Below, piece after piece: positions 9,308 through 19,977 of a DNA stretch of 64,000 nucleotides. This stretch comes from Chromobacterium paludis (GTDB taxonomy: Bacteria; Pseudomonadota; Gammaproteobacteria; Burkholderiales; Chromobacteriaceae). Below the pieces are notes generated by a model. It was not told the DNA's origin, did not search any database, and saw only the letters and a program-made list of their open reading frames with translations. How positions within the stretch are numbered: position 1 is the first letter of the stretch; every line of letters begins with the position of its first letter. The stretch is taken from assembly GCF_008275125.1 (NCBI RefSeq), contig NZ_CP043473.1:62001-126000 (forward strand), given 5' to 3'. Position numbers and translations under genes: made by a program.

Positions 9308-10051
9308 ATGACCGCCAAGCTGGTGATAGGCAACTGGAAAATGAATACCCGTTTGGACAGCGCGCGCGCGCTGGCCGAAGCGTTGTTGAAGGATGCAACC
9401 ACCAACCGCGAAGGTGTCGGCGTTGCCGCTCCAGCAGTCTATCTGGCCGCACTGGCCGAGCAGCTGAAGGGCGGCAAGATCGCCTTGTCGTCCCAGGATG
9501 TCAGCCGTTTCGACGCTGACGGTGCCTTTACCGGCGAAACCAGCGCCGCCATGCTGGCCGACGTGGGCTGTCGCTACGCGCTGGTGGGCCACTCCGAGCG
9601 CCGCCAGTATTTCGGAGAGGACAACGCGGCCTTGCTGGCCAAGATGCGCCATGCCATCGCCGCAGGTGTCGCGCCGGTGCTATGCGTGGGGGAAACGCTG
9701 GAACAACGCGAGGCGGGCAGCTATAAGGAAGTGGTTGCCGAGCAATTGTCCGTGCTGAGCGAAGTGGAAGGTGACTACGTCATCGCCTACGAACCGGTCT
9801 GGGCGATTGGCACCGGCAAGGTGGCGTCACTGGAGCAGATTGCCGAAATCCATGCCTTCATCAAAAACTGGTGCTTGCAAAACGCTGCGGCCTCCGATAA
9901 GATTCGCGTCCTCTACGGCGGCAGTGTCAAAGCAGAGAATGCCGAAGCGATTCTGGCGACGAAAAACGTCGACGGAGCATTGGTCGGAGGGGCCTCGCTG
10001 GACGCCGGTTCATTCAGAGTGATTTGCCAAGCCGCAGGAAAATTGATATAG
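9308..10051 (+). CDS. tpiA: Triose-phosphate isomerase
   Basis: Interconverts dihydroxyacetone phosphate and glyceraldehyde 3-phosphate in glycolysis. The 247-residue TIM barrel shows the catalytic lysine in GNWKMN (K11), the electrophilic histidine in VGHSERR (H95) and the catalytic glutamate in [11 protein letters not shown] (E162), with loop-6 residues following. Phosphate-gripping motifs YGGSVK and GALVGGASL are at the C terminus. secG starts one base after the tpiA stop codon, so the two are coupled. The tpiA-secG-tRNA-Leu-nuo order is common in betaproteobacteria. Confidence 0.97.
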   Translation: MTAKLVIGNWKMNTRLDSARALAEALLKDATTNREGVGVAAPAVYLAALAEQLKGGKIALSSQDVSRFDADGAFTGETSAAMLADVGCRYALVGHSERRQYFGEDNAALLAKMRHAIAAGVAPVLCVGETLEQREAGSYKEVVAEQLSVLSEVEGDYVIAYEPVWAIGTGKVASLEQIAEIHAFIKNWCLQNAAASDKIRVLYGGSVKAENAEAILATKNVDGALVGGASLDAGSFRVICQAAGKLI

Positions 10052-10052
10052 T

Positions 10053-10403
10053 ATGGAACTTCTCAAGACGCTTATTTGGATTGTCAACTTACTGTCCGCG
10101 GTAAGTATCATCGTCCTTGTTTTGATGCAGCACGGCAAGGGTGCTGACATGGGTGCGGCCTTTGGTAGCGGCTCATCCGGCAGTCTCTTTGGTGCGTCTG
10201 GTTCCGCGAATTTCCTGAGTAGAAGCACTGCGGTAGCCGCGGTGATCTTCTTCTCTACTGCCATGGGTCTCGTGTATCTTTCCGGGGGCGGAAAGCACGA
10301 CCTTGGCGTCATGGGTGGAAAGATTGAGCAGGCAGTGCCGCAAATCCCGGCAGGCGCGCCTAATAAAAATGCTTCCGGACCTGCTTCCAAGATCCCGGAG
10401 TAA
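10053..10403 (+). CDS. secG: Preprotein translocase subunit SecG
   Basis: The small auxiliary subunit of the SecYEG channel, which aids SecA-driven export. The 116-residue protein has two membrane helices (about residues 4-22 and 56-76) joined by the conserved glycine/serine loop LMQHGKGADMGAAFGSG, and an alanine/proline-rich tail. The ATG is one base after the tpiA stop. tRNA-Leu follows 21 bases later, so it is probably on the same transcript. Confidence 0.93.
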   Translation: MELLKTLIWIVNLLSAVSIIVLVLMQHGKGADMGAAFGSGSSGSLFGASGSANFLSRSTAVAAVIFFSTAMGLVYLSGGGKHDLGVMGGKIEQAVPQIPAGAPNKNASGPASKIPE

Positions 10404-10424
10404 AAATTTAAAAAGCTTTGCTGT

Positions 10425-10509
10425 GCCGACATGGTGAAATTGGTAGACACGCTATCTTGAGGGGGTAGTGGCGAAAGCTGTGTGAGTTCGAGTCTCACTG
10501 TCGGCACCA
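10425..10509 (+). tRNA. tRNA-Leu (anticodon GAG)
   Basis: An 85-base cloverleaf including an encoded CCA. The acceptor stem GCCGACA (10425-10431) pairs with TGTCGGC (10499-10505). The anticodon stem CTATC/GGTAG has loop TTGAGGG, giving anticodon GAG for CUC and CUU codons. A long variable arm marks it as class II. The T arm reads GTGAG-TTCGAGT-CTCAC. Confidence 0.95.
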
Positions 10510-10520
10510 CCATTCAAAAA

Positions 10521-10554
10521 CAGGCCACCGGGACTCCGGTGGCCTGTTTTATTT
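10521..10554 (+). terminator. Strong terminator after tRNA-Leu
   Basis: An 11-bp perfect stem CAGGCCACCGG / CCGGTGGCCTG with a GACT loop, followed by TTTTATTT. It ends the tpiA-secG-tRNA transcript. Confidence 0.9.
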
Positions 10555-10560
10555 GGAGCC

Positions 10561-10586
10561 AAGAGGGGGTGACCCCTCTTTTTTTG
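10561..10586 (+). terminator. Second hairpin with T tract, in the nuoA leader
   Basis: AAGAGGGG (10561-10568), loop GTGA, CCCCTCTT (10573-10580), then five more Ts. It lies only 15 bases before nuoA, so it is either a second terminator of the upstream transcript or an attenuator of the nuo operon. Confidence 0.6.
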
Positions 10587-10600
10587 GGGGTGTACGGGAA

Positions 10601-10957
10601 ATGCTGCAAAACTACTTTCCCATTCTGATGTTTGTCATCGTCGGACTTCTGGTCGGCGTGGGCCCTATCGTCTTGGGCAAACTGCTGGCGCCGAATCGTC
10701 CTGATGCTGAAAAACTTTCTCCATACGAATGCGGCTTCGAGGCCTTCGAAGATGCCCGCATGAAGTTTGACGTCCGCTATTACCTGATCGCCATTCTCTT
10801 CATCCTGTTCGACCTGGAAATCGCATTCCTGTTTCCGTGGGCCGTGGTGCTGAAGGATCTGGGCGTCTATGGTTTGGGCGTGATGGTCGAGTTTCTGGCC
10901 GTGCTGACGCTCGGTTTCGTCTACATGTGGAAGAAGGGAGCTCTGGAATGGGAGTAG
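10601..10957 (+). CDS. nuoA: NADH-quinone oxidoreductase subunit A
   Basis: A membrane subunit of complex I near the quinone site. The 118-residue protein has three membrane helices and the conserved sequence [20 protein letters not shown] in the cytoplasmic loop, including the invariant cysteine. ATG 10601 gives the family length; the frame extends upstream only through hairpin sequence. It is the first gene of the 14-gene nuo operon and overlaps nuoB by 10 bases. Confidence 0.96.
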   Translation: MLQNYFPILMFVIVGLLVGVGPIVLGKLLAPNRPDAEKLSPYECGFEAFEDARMKFDVRYYLIAILFILFDLEIAFLFPWAVVLKDLGVYGLGVMVEFLAVLTLGFVYMWKKGALEWE

Positions 10958-11424
10958 AAGGGATTCTGGAGAAAGGCTTCGTCACCACGACAGCCGATAA
11001 GCTTATCAACTATACCCGCACCGGCTCGCTGTGGCCGATGACCTTCGGCCTGGCCTGTTGCGCGGTGGAAATGATGCATGCCGGCGCGGCGCGTTACGAC
11101 CTGGACCGCTTCGGCATCGTGTTCCGGCCCAGTCCGCGCCAGTCCGACCTGATGATCGTCGCCGGCACGCTGTGCAACAAGATGGCGCCCGCCCTGCGCA
11201 AGGTATACGACCAGATGGCCGAACCTCGCTGGGTGATCTCGATGGGCTCCTGTGCCAACGGCGGCGGCTACTATCATTACTCCTATTCCGTTGTTCGCGG
11301 CTGCGATCGCATCGTGCCGGTGGATGTCTACGTGCCGGGCTGTCCTCCGACCGCCGAGGCGCTGCTGTACGGCATCATCCAGCTGCAGAACAAGATCAAG
11401 CGTACCAACACCATCGCCCGCTAA
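10948..11424 (+). CDS. nuoB: NADH-quinone oxidoreductase subunit B
   Basis: Holds cluster N2, the [4Fe-4S] centre that passes electrons to quinone. The 158-residue protein shows the tandem cysteines in [10 protein letters not shown] (C37, C38) and the later ligands in MGSCANGG (C102) and VPGCPPT (C132). The ATG at 10948 lies within the 3' end of nuoA, giving translational coupling; an upstream in-frame extension would overlap nuoA further and is not conserved. Confidence 0.97.
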   Translation: MGVEGILEKGFVTTTADKLINYTRTGSLWPMTFGLACCAVEMMHAGAARYDLDRFGIVFRPSPRQSDLMIVAGTLCNKMAPALRKVYDQMAEPRWVISMGSCANGGGYYHYSYSVVRGCDRIVPVDVYVPGCPPTAEALLYGIIQLQNKIKRTNTIAR

Positions 11425-11435
11425 GGTAAATACTT

Positions 11436-12024
11436 ATGGCCTCCAAAAAAATGGAAGCGTTGGGTTCGGTCGTTGCCGCCGCGCTGGGCGACAAGCTCGT
11501 GCGCAGCACGCTGGCCCTGGATGAGCTGACCATCGTCTGCAAGGCGTCCGATCTGCTGTCCGTCGCGCAAACCTTGCGCGACCACGCCGACCTCGCCTTC
11601 GAACAATGCATCGACATTTGCGGCATGGACTACAGCGCCTACCGCGACGAGCCGTGGGACGGTCCGCGCTTCGCCGCCGTGTACCATCTGCTGTCCGTCA
11701 AGCTGAACCACCGCATCCGTCTGCGCGTCTTCGCCGAGGACGACGCCTTCCCGGTGATCCCATCGGTCAACGATATCTGGAATGCCGCCAACTGGTTCGA
11801 ACGCGAAGCGTTCGACCTGTACGGCATCGTTTTCGAAGGCCACCCCGACCTGCGCCGTCTGCTGACCGACTACGGTTTCGTCGGCCATCCGTTCCGCAAG
11901 GACTTCCCGCTGTCCGGCCATGTGGAAATGCGTTACGACCCGACCCAGCAGCGCGTGATCTACCAGCCTGTCACCATCGAACCGCGCGAAATCACTCCGC
12001 GCATCATTCGCGAGGAGAACTACG

Positions 12025-12032
<8 letters not shown>
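11436..12032 (+). CDS. nuoC: NADH-quinone oxidoreductase subunit C
   Basis: The 30-kDa peripheral-arm subunit of complex I. The 198-residue protein carries the family signature in its second half ([20 protein letters not shown]) followed by [15 protein letters not shown]. It is a separate gene from nuoD, unlike the nuoCD fusion of E. coli. It overlaps nuoD by 8 bases. Confidence 0.96.
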
Positions 12033-13277
<1,245 letters not shown>

Positions 13278-13278
<1 letters not shown>

Positions 13279-13778
13279 TGCTGTCCGCACAATCGCTAGC
13301 CTTGATCGACCGCGAGGTCGCCAAATACCCGGCCGACCAGAAGCGCTCTGCAGTCATGGGCGCCCTGCGCATCGCGCTGGACGAGCGGCGCGCCACCGGT
13401 GAAACCCCGGAAGCGCGCTGCCTGAACAAGGACGTGATCGAGTTCGTCGCCGACTACCTGGGCATCGCCCCGGTGGCCGCCTACGAAGTCGCCACGTTCT
13501 ACAACATGTACGACATGAAGCCGGTGGGCAAATACAAGATCACCGTCTGCACCAACTTGCCCTGTGCGTTGTCCGGCGGCGTCAATGCCGCGGAGTACAT
13601 CTCGAAGAAGCTGGGCATCGCCATCGGCGAAACCAGCGCCGACGGCATGTACACCCTGCTGGAAGGCGAATGCATGGGCGCCTGCGGCGACGCGCCGGTC
13701 TTGCTGGTGAACAACCACAAGATGTGCAGCTTCATGACGCCCGCAGCAATCGATAAAAAACTGGCGGAGTTGAAATAA
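13278..13778 (+). CDS. nuoE: NADH-quinone oxidoreductase subunit E
   Basis: The 24-kDa subunit with the [2Fe-2S] cluster N1a. The 166-residue protein has ligand cysteines at C91 and C96 (CTNLPC) and C132 and C136 ([11 protein letters not shown]). Start and stop codons overlap nuoD (TGATG) and nuoF (TAATG), so the three are translated as a chain. Confidence 0.96.
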
Positions 13779-15073
13779 TGGCTGTCTTCGCTAATGGCGT
13801 GATTTTCGACGGCGTCGACACCGCCCAGCCTGATTGCTGGCGTCTGGACGCCTATGTGGCCCGCGGCGGCTATCAGGCGCTGCGCCGCATCCTCGACTCC
13901 AAGATGACGCAGGAAGACGTGATCGCGGAAGTGAAGAACTCCGGCCTGCGCGGCCGCGGCGGCGCGGGTTTCCCGACCGGCCTGAAATGGAGCTTCATGC
14001 CGCGCTCGTTTCCGGGCGACAAGTACGTCGTCTGCAACACGGACGAGGGCGAGCCGGGCACCTTCAAGGACCGCGACATCATCCGCTACAACCCGCACTC
14101 CCTGATCGAGGGCATGATCATCGCCGGTTACGCGATGGGCACCAAGGCGGGTTACAACTACATCCACGGCGAGATCTTCGAAGACTACGTGTTGTTCGAG
14201 GAAGCGCTGGAAGAGGCGCGCAAGGCGGGTTTCCTGGGCCAGAACATCCTGGGCTCCGGCTTCAACTTCGAGCTCTACGCCCACCATGGCTACGGCGCCT
14301 ACATCTGCGGCGAAGAAACCGCGCTGCTGGAGTCGCTGGAAGGCAAGAAGGGCCAGCCGCGCTTCAAGCCGCCGTTCCCGGCCAGCTTTGGCCTGTACGG
14401 CAAGCCGACCACCATCAACAACACCGAATCGTTCGCCTCGGTGCCGTTCATCATCCGCGACGGCGCGCAAACCTTCCTGGAGAAGGGCAAGCCGAACAAC
14501 GGCGGCACCAAGCTGTTCTCGGTTTCCGGCCACGTCAACCGTCCGGGCAACTACGAGATCGCGCTGGGCACGCCGTTCTCCGAGCTGCTGGAAATGGCCG
14601 GCGGCATGCGCGACGGCAAGAAGCTGAAGGCGGTGATTCCGGGCGGTTCCTCCGCGCCGGTGCTGACCGGCGACATCATGATGCAATGCACCATGGACTA
14701 CGATAGCATCGCCAAGGCTGGCTCCATGCTGGGTTCGGGCGCCGTGATCGTGATGAACGAGGACGTGTGCATGGTCAAGGCGCTGGAGCGTCTGGCCTAT
14801 TTCTACCACGAAGAATCCTGCGGCCAGTGCACGCCGTGCCGCGAAGGCACCGGCTGGCTGTACAAGGTCATCCACCGCATCGCCAACGGCCAAGGCCGCA
14901 AGGGCGATCTGGAGCTTCTGGATTCCGTGGGCAACAATATGGCCGGCCGCACCATCTGCGCGCTGGCCGATGCCGCGGTGTTCCCGGTTCGCAGTTTCAC
15001 CAAGCATTTCCGCAATGAGTTCGAGTACGCGATCGAACACGGAAAGACCTTGGTGGATCACAAATGGTGTTGA
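13778..15073 (+). CDS. nuoF: NADH-quinone oxidoreductase subunit F
   Basis: The 51-kDa subunit that binds NADH and FMN and carries the [4Fe-4S] cluster N3. The 431-residue protein shows the nucleotide loop [15 protein letters not shown] near residues 52-66 and the FMN-pocket stretch [15 protein letters not shown]. The N3 cysteines are in [13 protein letters not shown], with a further ligand in RTICAL. The length is normal. Confidence 0.97.
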   Translation: MAVFANGVIFDGVDTAQPDCWRLDAYVARGGYQALRRILDSKMTQEDVIAEVKNSGLRGRGGAGFPTGLKWSFMPRSFPGDKYVVCNTDEGEPGTFKDRDIIRYNPHSLIEGMIIAGYAMGTKAGYNYIHGEIFEDYVLFEEALEEARKAGFLGQNILGSGFNFELYAHHGYGAYICGEETALLESLEGKKGQPRFKPPFPASFGLYGKPTTINNTESFASVPFIIRDGAQTFLEKGKPNNGGTKLFSVSGHVNRPGNYEIALGTPFSELLEMAGGMRDGKKLKAVIPGGSSAPVLTGDIMMQCTMDYDSIAKAGSMLGSGAVIVMNEDVCMVKALERLAYFYHEESCGQCTPCREGTGWLYKVIHRIANGQGRKGDLELLDSVGNNMAGRTICALADAAVFPVRSFTKHFRNEFEYAIEHGKTLVDHKWC

Positions 15074-15076
15074 GCG

Positions 15077-17398
15077 ATGCTTGAAATCGAAATCGACGGT
15101 AAAAAACTGACGGTGCCGCAAGGCAGCACCGTCATCGAGGCGGCCCACTCCGTGGGCACCTATATTCCGCACTTCTGCTACCACAAGAAATTGTCCATCG
15201 CGGCCAACTGCCGCATGTGCCTGGTGGAAGTGGAAAAGGCGCCGAAGCCGCTGCCGGCTTGCGCCACGCCCGTTACTGACGGCATGAAGGTCCATACCGC
15301 GTCGCCGCTGGCCAAGAAGGCGCAGCAGGGCGTGATGGAATTCCTGCTGATCAACCACCCGCTGGATTGCCCGATCTGCGACCAGGGCGGCGAATGCCAG
15401 CTGCAGGACTTGGCCGTGGGCTACGGCAACTCCACCTCGCGCTATGAGGAAGACAAGCGCGTGGTGGTGGGCAAGGACATGGGTCCGCTGGTTTCCGCCG
15501 AGGAAATGTCGCGCTGCATCCACTGCACGCGCTGCGTCCGCTTCACGGAAGAAGTGGGCGGCTTCCAGGAAATCGGCATGGCCAACCGCAGCGAGTTCTC
15601 CGAGATCCTGCCCTTCCTGGGCAAGACCGTGGACTCGGAAATCTCCGGCAACGTCATCGACCTGTGCCCGGTGGGCGCGCTGACTTCCAAGCCGTTCCGC
15701 TACGCCACGCGCGCCTGGGAGCTGTCCCGCCGCAAGTCGGTGAGCCCGCACGACGGCCTGGGCTCCAACCTGATCGTCCAGGTGAAGAGCAACGAAGTGA
15801 TGCGCGTGCTGCCGCTGGAAAACGAAGCCATCAACGAATGCTGGATCGCCGACCGCGACCGCTTCTCCTATGAGGGCCTGAACAGCGCCGAGCGTCTCAC
15901 CAAGCCGATGATCAAGTTCGACGGCAAGTGGCATGAGACCGACTGGGAAACCGCGCTGAACTACGTGGTCAAGGGCCTGAACGGCGTTTCCGCCGATCAC
16001 GGCAAGGACGCCATCGGCTTCCTGCTGAACCCGCACTCCACCACCGAAGAACTGCACCTGGCGCAAAAGCTGGCGCGCGCCTTCGGCGTCAACGCCGTGG
16101 ATTACCGCCTGCGCCGCAGCGATTTCGCCGCCGATGCCGCCAAGCAAGGCGCCGAGTGGCTGGGCTCCTCCATCGTCGAACTGGCCGCCGCCAAGTCCGT
16201 GCTGGTGATTGGCTCCACGCTGCGCAAGGAACAGCCGCTGCTGGCCTCGCGTCTGCGCCAGTCGGTGAAGAAGGGCAGCGAGCTGAACATTATCCACGTC
16301 GCCGACGATAATCTGCTGACCCAGATCAAGGGCAAGCTGATCGTGTCGCCGCTGGCGCTGGTGAACGCGCTGTCGCAAGTGCTGAAGGCTGTGGCCGAGA
16401 TCAAGGCTGGCGTCAGCGAGATCGACCTGGCCGCGGTGGACGTGTCCGCCCAGGCCCGCGTCATCGCCGAAAGCCTGACTGGCGCGGAAACCGCGTCCAT
16501 CGTGCTGGGCAATGTGGCGCAACACCATCCGGCTTACAGCCAACTGCTGTCGCTGGCCCAGGAAATCTCCCGCCTGTCCGGCGCGCGTTTCGGCATGCTG
16601 GCCGAAGCCGCCAACAGCGTGGGCGCCGAACTGGTGGGCGCGTTGCCGCAAAACGGCGACAACGCCGCCGCGATGATCGCCAAGCCGAAGAAGGCCTACT
16701 TCCTGCTGAACACGGAAGTGGAGTTCGACAGCTACAACCCGCAAGCCGCGGTAGCGGCGATGAAGCAAGCCGCCACCGTGATCGCGCTGACCGCCTATAA
16801 GGGCCAAGGTCTGCTCGACTACGCCGACGTGTTGCTGCCGATCGCGCCGTTCTCCGAGACCGCCGGCTCCTTCGTCAATATGGAAGGCAAGCTGCAAACC
16901 TTCAACGGCGTGGTCAAGCCGCTGGGCGAAGCCCGTCCGGCCTGGAAGGTGCTGCGCGTGCTGGGCAATATGCTGAGCCTGGCCGGCTTCGAGCAGAACA
17001 GCTCCGAGGACGTGCGCGCCGAGTTCGGCGATCTGGCTGCCAAGCTGAACAACGCCTTGTCCAAGGTCGCGGCCAATCCGGCCATCGCCGCCGGTATCGT
17101 CCGCATCGGCGAAGTGCCGATGTATCAGGCCGATGCCATCAGCCGCCGCGCGCCGTCGCTGCAGGCCACCAATGAAGCCAAGGGCGCGGATGTCGCTTAC
17201 GCCCACGGCAGCCTGTTGGCCAAGCTGGGCATCGACGCCGGCTCCACCGCGTTGCTGAAGCAGGGCTCGGGCGAGGCGCGCGTGCGCGTCGAAGCCGACG
17301 ACAGCCTGCCGGCCGACGTGGTACGGGTCGCCACCGCGCACGCTTCCACGCTGGCGCTGGGCGGCATGTTCGACGCTATCGAGATCAAGCAGGGGTAA
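15077..17398 (+). CDS. nuoG: NADH-quinone oxidoreductase subunit G
   Basis: The 75-kDa subunit of complex I, homologous to molybdopterin oxidoreductases. The 773-residue protein begins with a ferredoxin-like [2Fe-2S] domain (C34, C45, C48, C62), then the His/Cys-ligated N5 cluster region (INHPLDCPICDQGGECQLQ) and the N4 ligands (CIHCTRCVRF). The long C-terminal domain lacks catalytic molybdenum features, as usual. It is shorter than E. coli NuoG (about 900 residues) and matches the usual betaproteobacterial length. It starts 3 bases after nuoF. Confidence 0.96.
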   Translation: MLEIEIDGKKLTVPQGSTVIEAAHSVGTYIPHFCYHKKLSIAANCRMCLVEVEKAPKPLPACATPVTDGMKVHTASPLAKKAQQGVMEFLLINHPLDCPICDQGGECQLQDLAVGYGNSTSRYEEDKRVVVGKDMGPLVSAEEMSRCIHCTRCVRFTEEVGGFQEIGMANRSEFSEILPFLGKTVDSEISGNVIDLCPVGALTSKPFRYATRAWELSRRKSVSPHDGLGSNLIVQVKSNEVMRVLPLENEAINECWIADRDRFSYEGLNSAERLTKPMIKFDGKWHETDWETALNYVVKGLNGVSADHGKDAIGFLLNPHSTTEELHLAQKLARAFGVNAVDYRLRRSDFAADAAKQGAEWLGSSIVELAAAKSVLVIGSTLRKEQPLLASRLRQSVKKGSELNIIHVADDNLLTQIKGKLIVSPLALVNALSQVLKAVAEIKAGVSEIDLAAVDVSAQARVIAESLTGAETASIVLGNVAQHHPAYSQLLSLAQEISRLSGARFGMLAEAANSVGAELVGALPQNGDNAAAMIAKPKKAYFLLNTEVEFDSYNPQAAVAAMKQAATVIALTAYKGQGLLDYADVLLPIAPFSETAGSFVNMEGKLQTFNGVVKPLGEARPAWKVLRVLGNMLSLAGFEQNSSEDVRAEFGDLAAKLNNALSKVAANPAIAAGIVRIGEVPMYQADAISRRAPSLQATNEAKGADVAYAHGSLLAKLGIDAGSTALLKQGSGEARVRVEADDSLPADVVRVATAHASTLALGGMFDAIEIKQG

Positions 17399-17401
17399 GC
17401 C

Positions 17402-18448
17402 ATGGAGTTCTTGCAAGGTATTATTGGCGCTGAAGCGGGTCTCGTGGTCTGGACCCTGCTGAAGATCCTCGCCATCGTGCTGCCGATGATGGGCGCCGTC
17501 GCCTATCTGACCCTGGCCGAGCGCAAGGTGATCGGCTACATGCAGATCCGCATCGGCCCCAACCGCGTGGGTCCGTTCGGCCTGCTGCAGCCTATCGCCG
17601 ACGGCCTGAAGCTGCTGATGAAGGAAATCATCCTGCCGACCAACTCCAGCAAGGGCTTGTTCCTGCTGGCGCCGGTGCTGGCCATCGGTCCGGCCCTGGC
17701 GGCCTGGGCGGTGGTGCCGTTCACCGACAGCCTGGTGCTGGCCAACGTCAACGCTGGTCTGCTGTACATCCTGGCGCTGACCTCGATGGGCGTGTACGGC
17801 GTGATCATCGCTGGCTGGGCGGGCAACTCCAAGTACTCCTTCCTCGGCGCCATGCGTTCCGCCGCCCAGATCGTGTCCTACGAACTGGCGATGGGCTTTG
17901 CGCTGGTCGGCGTGCTGATGGTGTCCGGCAGCCTGAACCTGATCGACATCGTCAAGCAGCAGTCGGTCGGCATGGCTGGCGGCTCGCTGTTGTCCTGGAA
18001 CTGGCTGCCGCTGTTCCCGCTGTTCATCGTCTACCTGATCTCCGGCGTGGCCGAAACCAACCGCGCGCCGTTCGACGTGGCGGAAGGCGAGTCGGAAATC
18101 GTGGCTGGCTTCCACGTGGAATACTCGGGCATGGCCTTCGCGGTGTTCTTCCTGGCTGAATACGCCAACATGATCCTGGTGTCGACGCTGACCGCCGTGC
18201 TGTTCCTGGGCGGCTGGCTGTCGCCGTTCCCGGCTTCCTGGGGCATCCTGGGCGCCGGCGGCTTCATCTGGCTGGCGATCAAGGTCGCGCTGATCCTGTT
18301 CTGCTTCCTGTGGTTCCGCGCCACTTTCCCGCGCTATCGCTATGACCAGATCATGCGCCTGGGCTGGAAGGTGTTCATCCCGGTGACCCTGGTGTGGATC
18401 CTGGTAGTGGGCGTGTGGATGTTTACCCCGCTGTCGATTTGGCACTGA
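17402..18448 (+). CDS. nuoH: NADH-quinone oxidoreductase subunit H
   Basis: A membrane subunit linking the peripheral and membrane arms and helping form the quinone tunnel. The 348-residue protein has about eight helices. Diagnostic stretches are [20 protein letters not shown] in the first third and [20 protein letters not shown] in the E-channel loop with its conserved acidic residues. The start is 3 bases after the nuoG stop. Confidence 0.97.
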   Translation: MEFLQGIIGAEAGLVVWTLLKILAIVLPMMGAVAYLTLAERKVIGYMQIRIGPNRVGPFGLLQPIADGLKLLMKEIILPTNSSKGLFLLAPVLAIGPALAAWAVVPFTDSLVLANVNAGLLYILALTSMGVYGVIIAGWAGNSKYSFLGAMRSAAQIVSYELAMGFALVGVLMVSGSLNLIDIVKQQSVGMAGGSLLSWNWLPLFPLFIVYLISGVAETNRAPFDVAEGESEIVAGFHVEYSGMAFAVFFLAEYANMILVSTLTAVLFLGGWLSPFPASWGILGAGGFIWLAIKVALILFCFLWFRATFPRYRYDQIMRLGWKVFIPVTLVWILVVGVWMFTPLSIWH

Positions 18449-18468
18449 GACAGGGGATAGGTGAAAAA

Positions 18469-18957
18469 ATGAATTCGATCCGCAACTTTTTCAAGACCTT
18501 CCTGCTGGTGGAGCTGGTCAAGGGCCTGATGGTCACTGGCCGCTACTTCTTCGCCCGCAAGATCACCGTGCAGTTCCCGGAAGAGAAGACGCCGATTTCG
18601 CCGCGTTTCCGCGGCCTGCACGCGCAGCGCCGCTACGCCAACGGCGAAGAGCGCTGCATCGCCTGCAAACTGTGCGAAGCGGTGTGCCCGGCGATGGCGA
18701 TCAGCATCGAGTCCGAACAGCGCGAAGACGGCACCCGCCGCACCTCGCGCTACGACATCGACCTGACCAAGTGCATCTTCTGCGGCTTCTGCGAGGAAGC
18801 CTGTCCGGTGGACGCCATCGTGGAAACGCACATTTTCGAATACCACGGTGAAAAACGTGGCGACCTCTACTACACCAAGCCGATGCTGCTGGCCGTGGGT
18901 GATAAGTACGAGGCCGAAATCGCCGCCAACAAGGCGGCCGACGCCAAGTATCGCTAA
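18469..18957 (+). CDS. nuoI: NADH-quinone oxidoreductase subunit I
   Basis: Carries the two [4Fe-4S] clusters N6a and N6b that wire NuoG to NuoB. The 162-residue protein has an amphipathic N-terminal helix and two ferredoxin motifs, [12 protein letters not shown] and [13 protein letters not shown] chose ATG 18469 ([11 protein letters not shown]), preceded by AGGGGATAGGTG; the open frame upstream overlaps nuoH and is not part of the family. Confidence 0.97.
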   Translation: MNSIRNFFKTFLLVELVKGLMVTGRYFFARKITVQFPEEKTPISPRFRGLHAQRRYANGEERCIACKLCEAVCPAMAISIESEQREDGTRRTSRYDIDLTKCIFCGFCEEACPVDAIVETHIFEYHGEKRGDLYYTKPMLLAVGDKYEAEIAANKAADAKYR

Positions 18958-18966
18958 GGGGAGGCC

Positions 18967-19611
18967 ATGAACCTGACTACGGTAATTTTCTACGTTCTGT
19001 CCGCCATCTTGATCTTCGCCGCCCTGCGCGTGGTGACGGCCAAGAACCCGGTGCACGCCGCGCTGTATCTGGTGCTGGCCTTCTTCACCAGCGCCGGCCA
19101 CTGGCTGCTGATGGAGTCCGAGTTCCTGGCGATCACGCTGGTGCTGGTCTACGTCGGCGCGGTGATGGTGCTGTTCCTGTTCGTGGTGATGATGCTGGAC
19201 ATCAATATCGAACAGCTGCGCGAAGGCTTCTGGAAGAACCTGCCGGTGGCCGCCCTGGTCGGCGCCGTCATGGTGTTCGAGATGGCGCTGATCCTGATGA
19301 GCCCGCAAGCCGGCCTGGGCCAGTTCAAGGCCGCCGCGCCGCTGGCCGCCGACTTCAGCAACGTCAAGATGCTGGGCAGCCAGCTGTACACCACTTACCT
19401 GCTGCCGTTTGAAATCGCGGCCGTGGTGCTGCTGCTGGCCATGGTGGCCGCCATTGCCCTGACCATGCGCGCGCGCAAGGACAGCAAGGCGATCGATCCT
19501 GCCATCCAGGTGAAGGTGCGTCGCGACGACCGCGTGCGCATCGTCAAGATGGATGCCGTGAAAAAAGTGGAAGAGGCCGAAGCGGCCGATTCCGGTGAGC
19601 AACAGGCCTGA
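18967..19611 (+). CDS. nuoJ: NADH-quinone oxidoreductase subunit J
   Basis: A membrane subunit with five helices, one containing the pi-bulge near YVGAVMVLFLFVVMMLDI that moves during coupling. It is 214 residues long with a charged C-terminal tail (DDRVRIVKMDAVKKVEEAE) that extends beyond many homologues. The ribosome site AAGGGGAGG directly precedes ATG 18967. Confidence 0.95.
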   Translation: MNLTTVIFYVLSAILIFAALRVVTAKNPVHAALYLVLAFFTSAGHWLLMESEFLAITLVLVYVGAVMVLFLFVVMMLDINIEQLREGFWKNLPVAALVGAVMVFEMALILMSPQAGLGQFKAAAPLAADFSNVKMLGSQLYTTYLLPFEIAAVVLLLAMVAAIALTMRARKDSKAIDPAIQVKVRRDDRVRIVKMDAVKKVEEAEAADSGEQQA

Positions 19612-19638
19612 CGGCCAATCAACCAATAAGGGGGAAAC

Positions 19639-19944
19639 GTGCTGACACTGACTCACTTTCTGGTGCTGGCCGCCATCCTGTTTGCCATTAGCGTGCTGGG
19701 CATCTTCCTGAACCGGAAGAACCTGATCATTCTGCTGATGGCCATCGAGCTGATGCTGCTGGCGGTGAATTTCAACTTCATCGCGTTCTCGCACTATCTG
19801 TCGGATTCGGCAGGGCAGATCTTCGTGTTCTTCATCCTGACGGTTGCCGCCGCCGAATCCGCCATTGGTTTGGCGATTCTGGTGGTGCTGTTCCGCAACC
19901 TGCAGAGCATCAATGTTGAAGACTTGGGCAGCCTCAAGGGCTAA
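19639..19944 (+). CDS. nuoK: NADH-quinone oxidoreductase subunit K
   Basis: The smallest antiporter-like subunit, with three helices and the two membrane glutamates used in proton transfer (in [12 protein letters not shown] and in [10 protein letters not shown]). It is 101 residues long. The start codon is GTG, preceded by the strong ribosome site AAGGGGGAAAC. Confidence 0.96.
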   Translation: MLTLTHFLVLAAILFAISVLGIFLNRKNLIILLMAIELMLLAVNFNFIAFSHYLSDSAGQIFVFFILTVAAAESAIGLAILVVLFRNLQSINVEDLGSLKG

Positions 19945-19977
19945 GGCAAACCGGAACCACAACTAAAGCACAAAAGC

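Noticed and set aside
13499..18445. A 1648-codon open frame on the minus strand, antisense to nuoE-nuoH
   Set aside because: It is a product of strong G/C preference at third positions in the real nuo genes. Its translation is rich in Arg, His, Gln, Gly and Ala with no domain, and the sense genes are beyond doubt.
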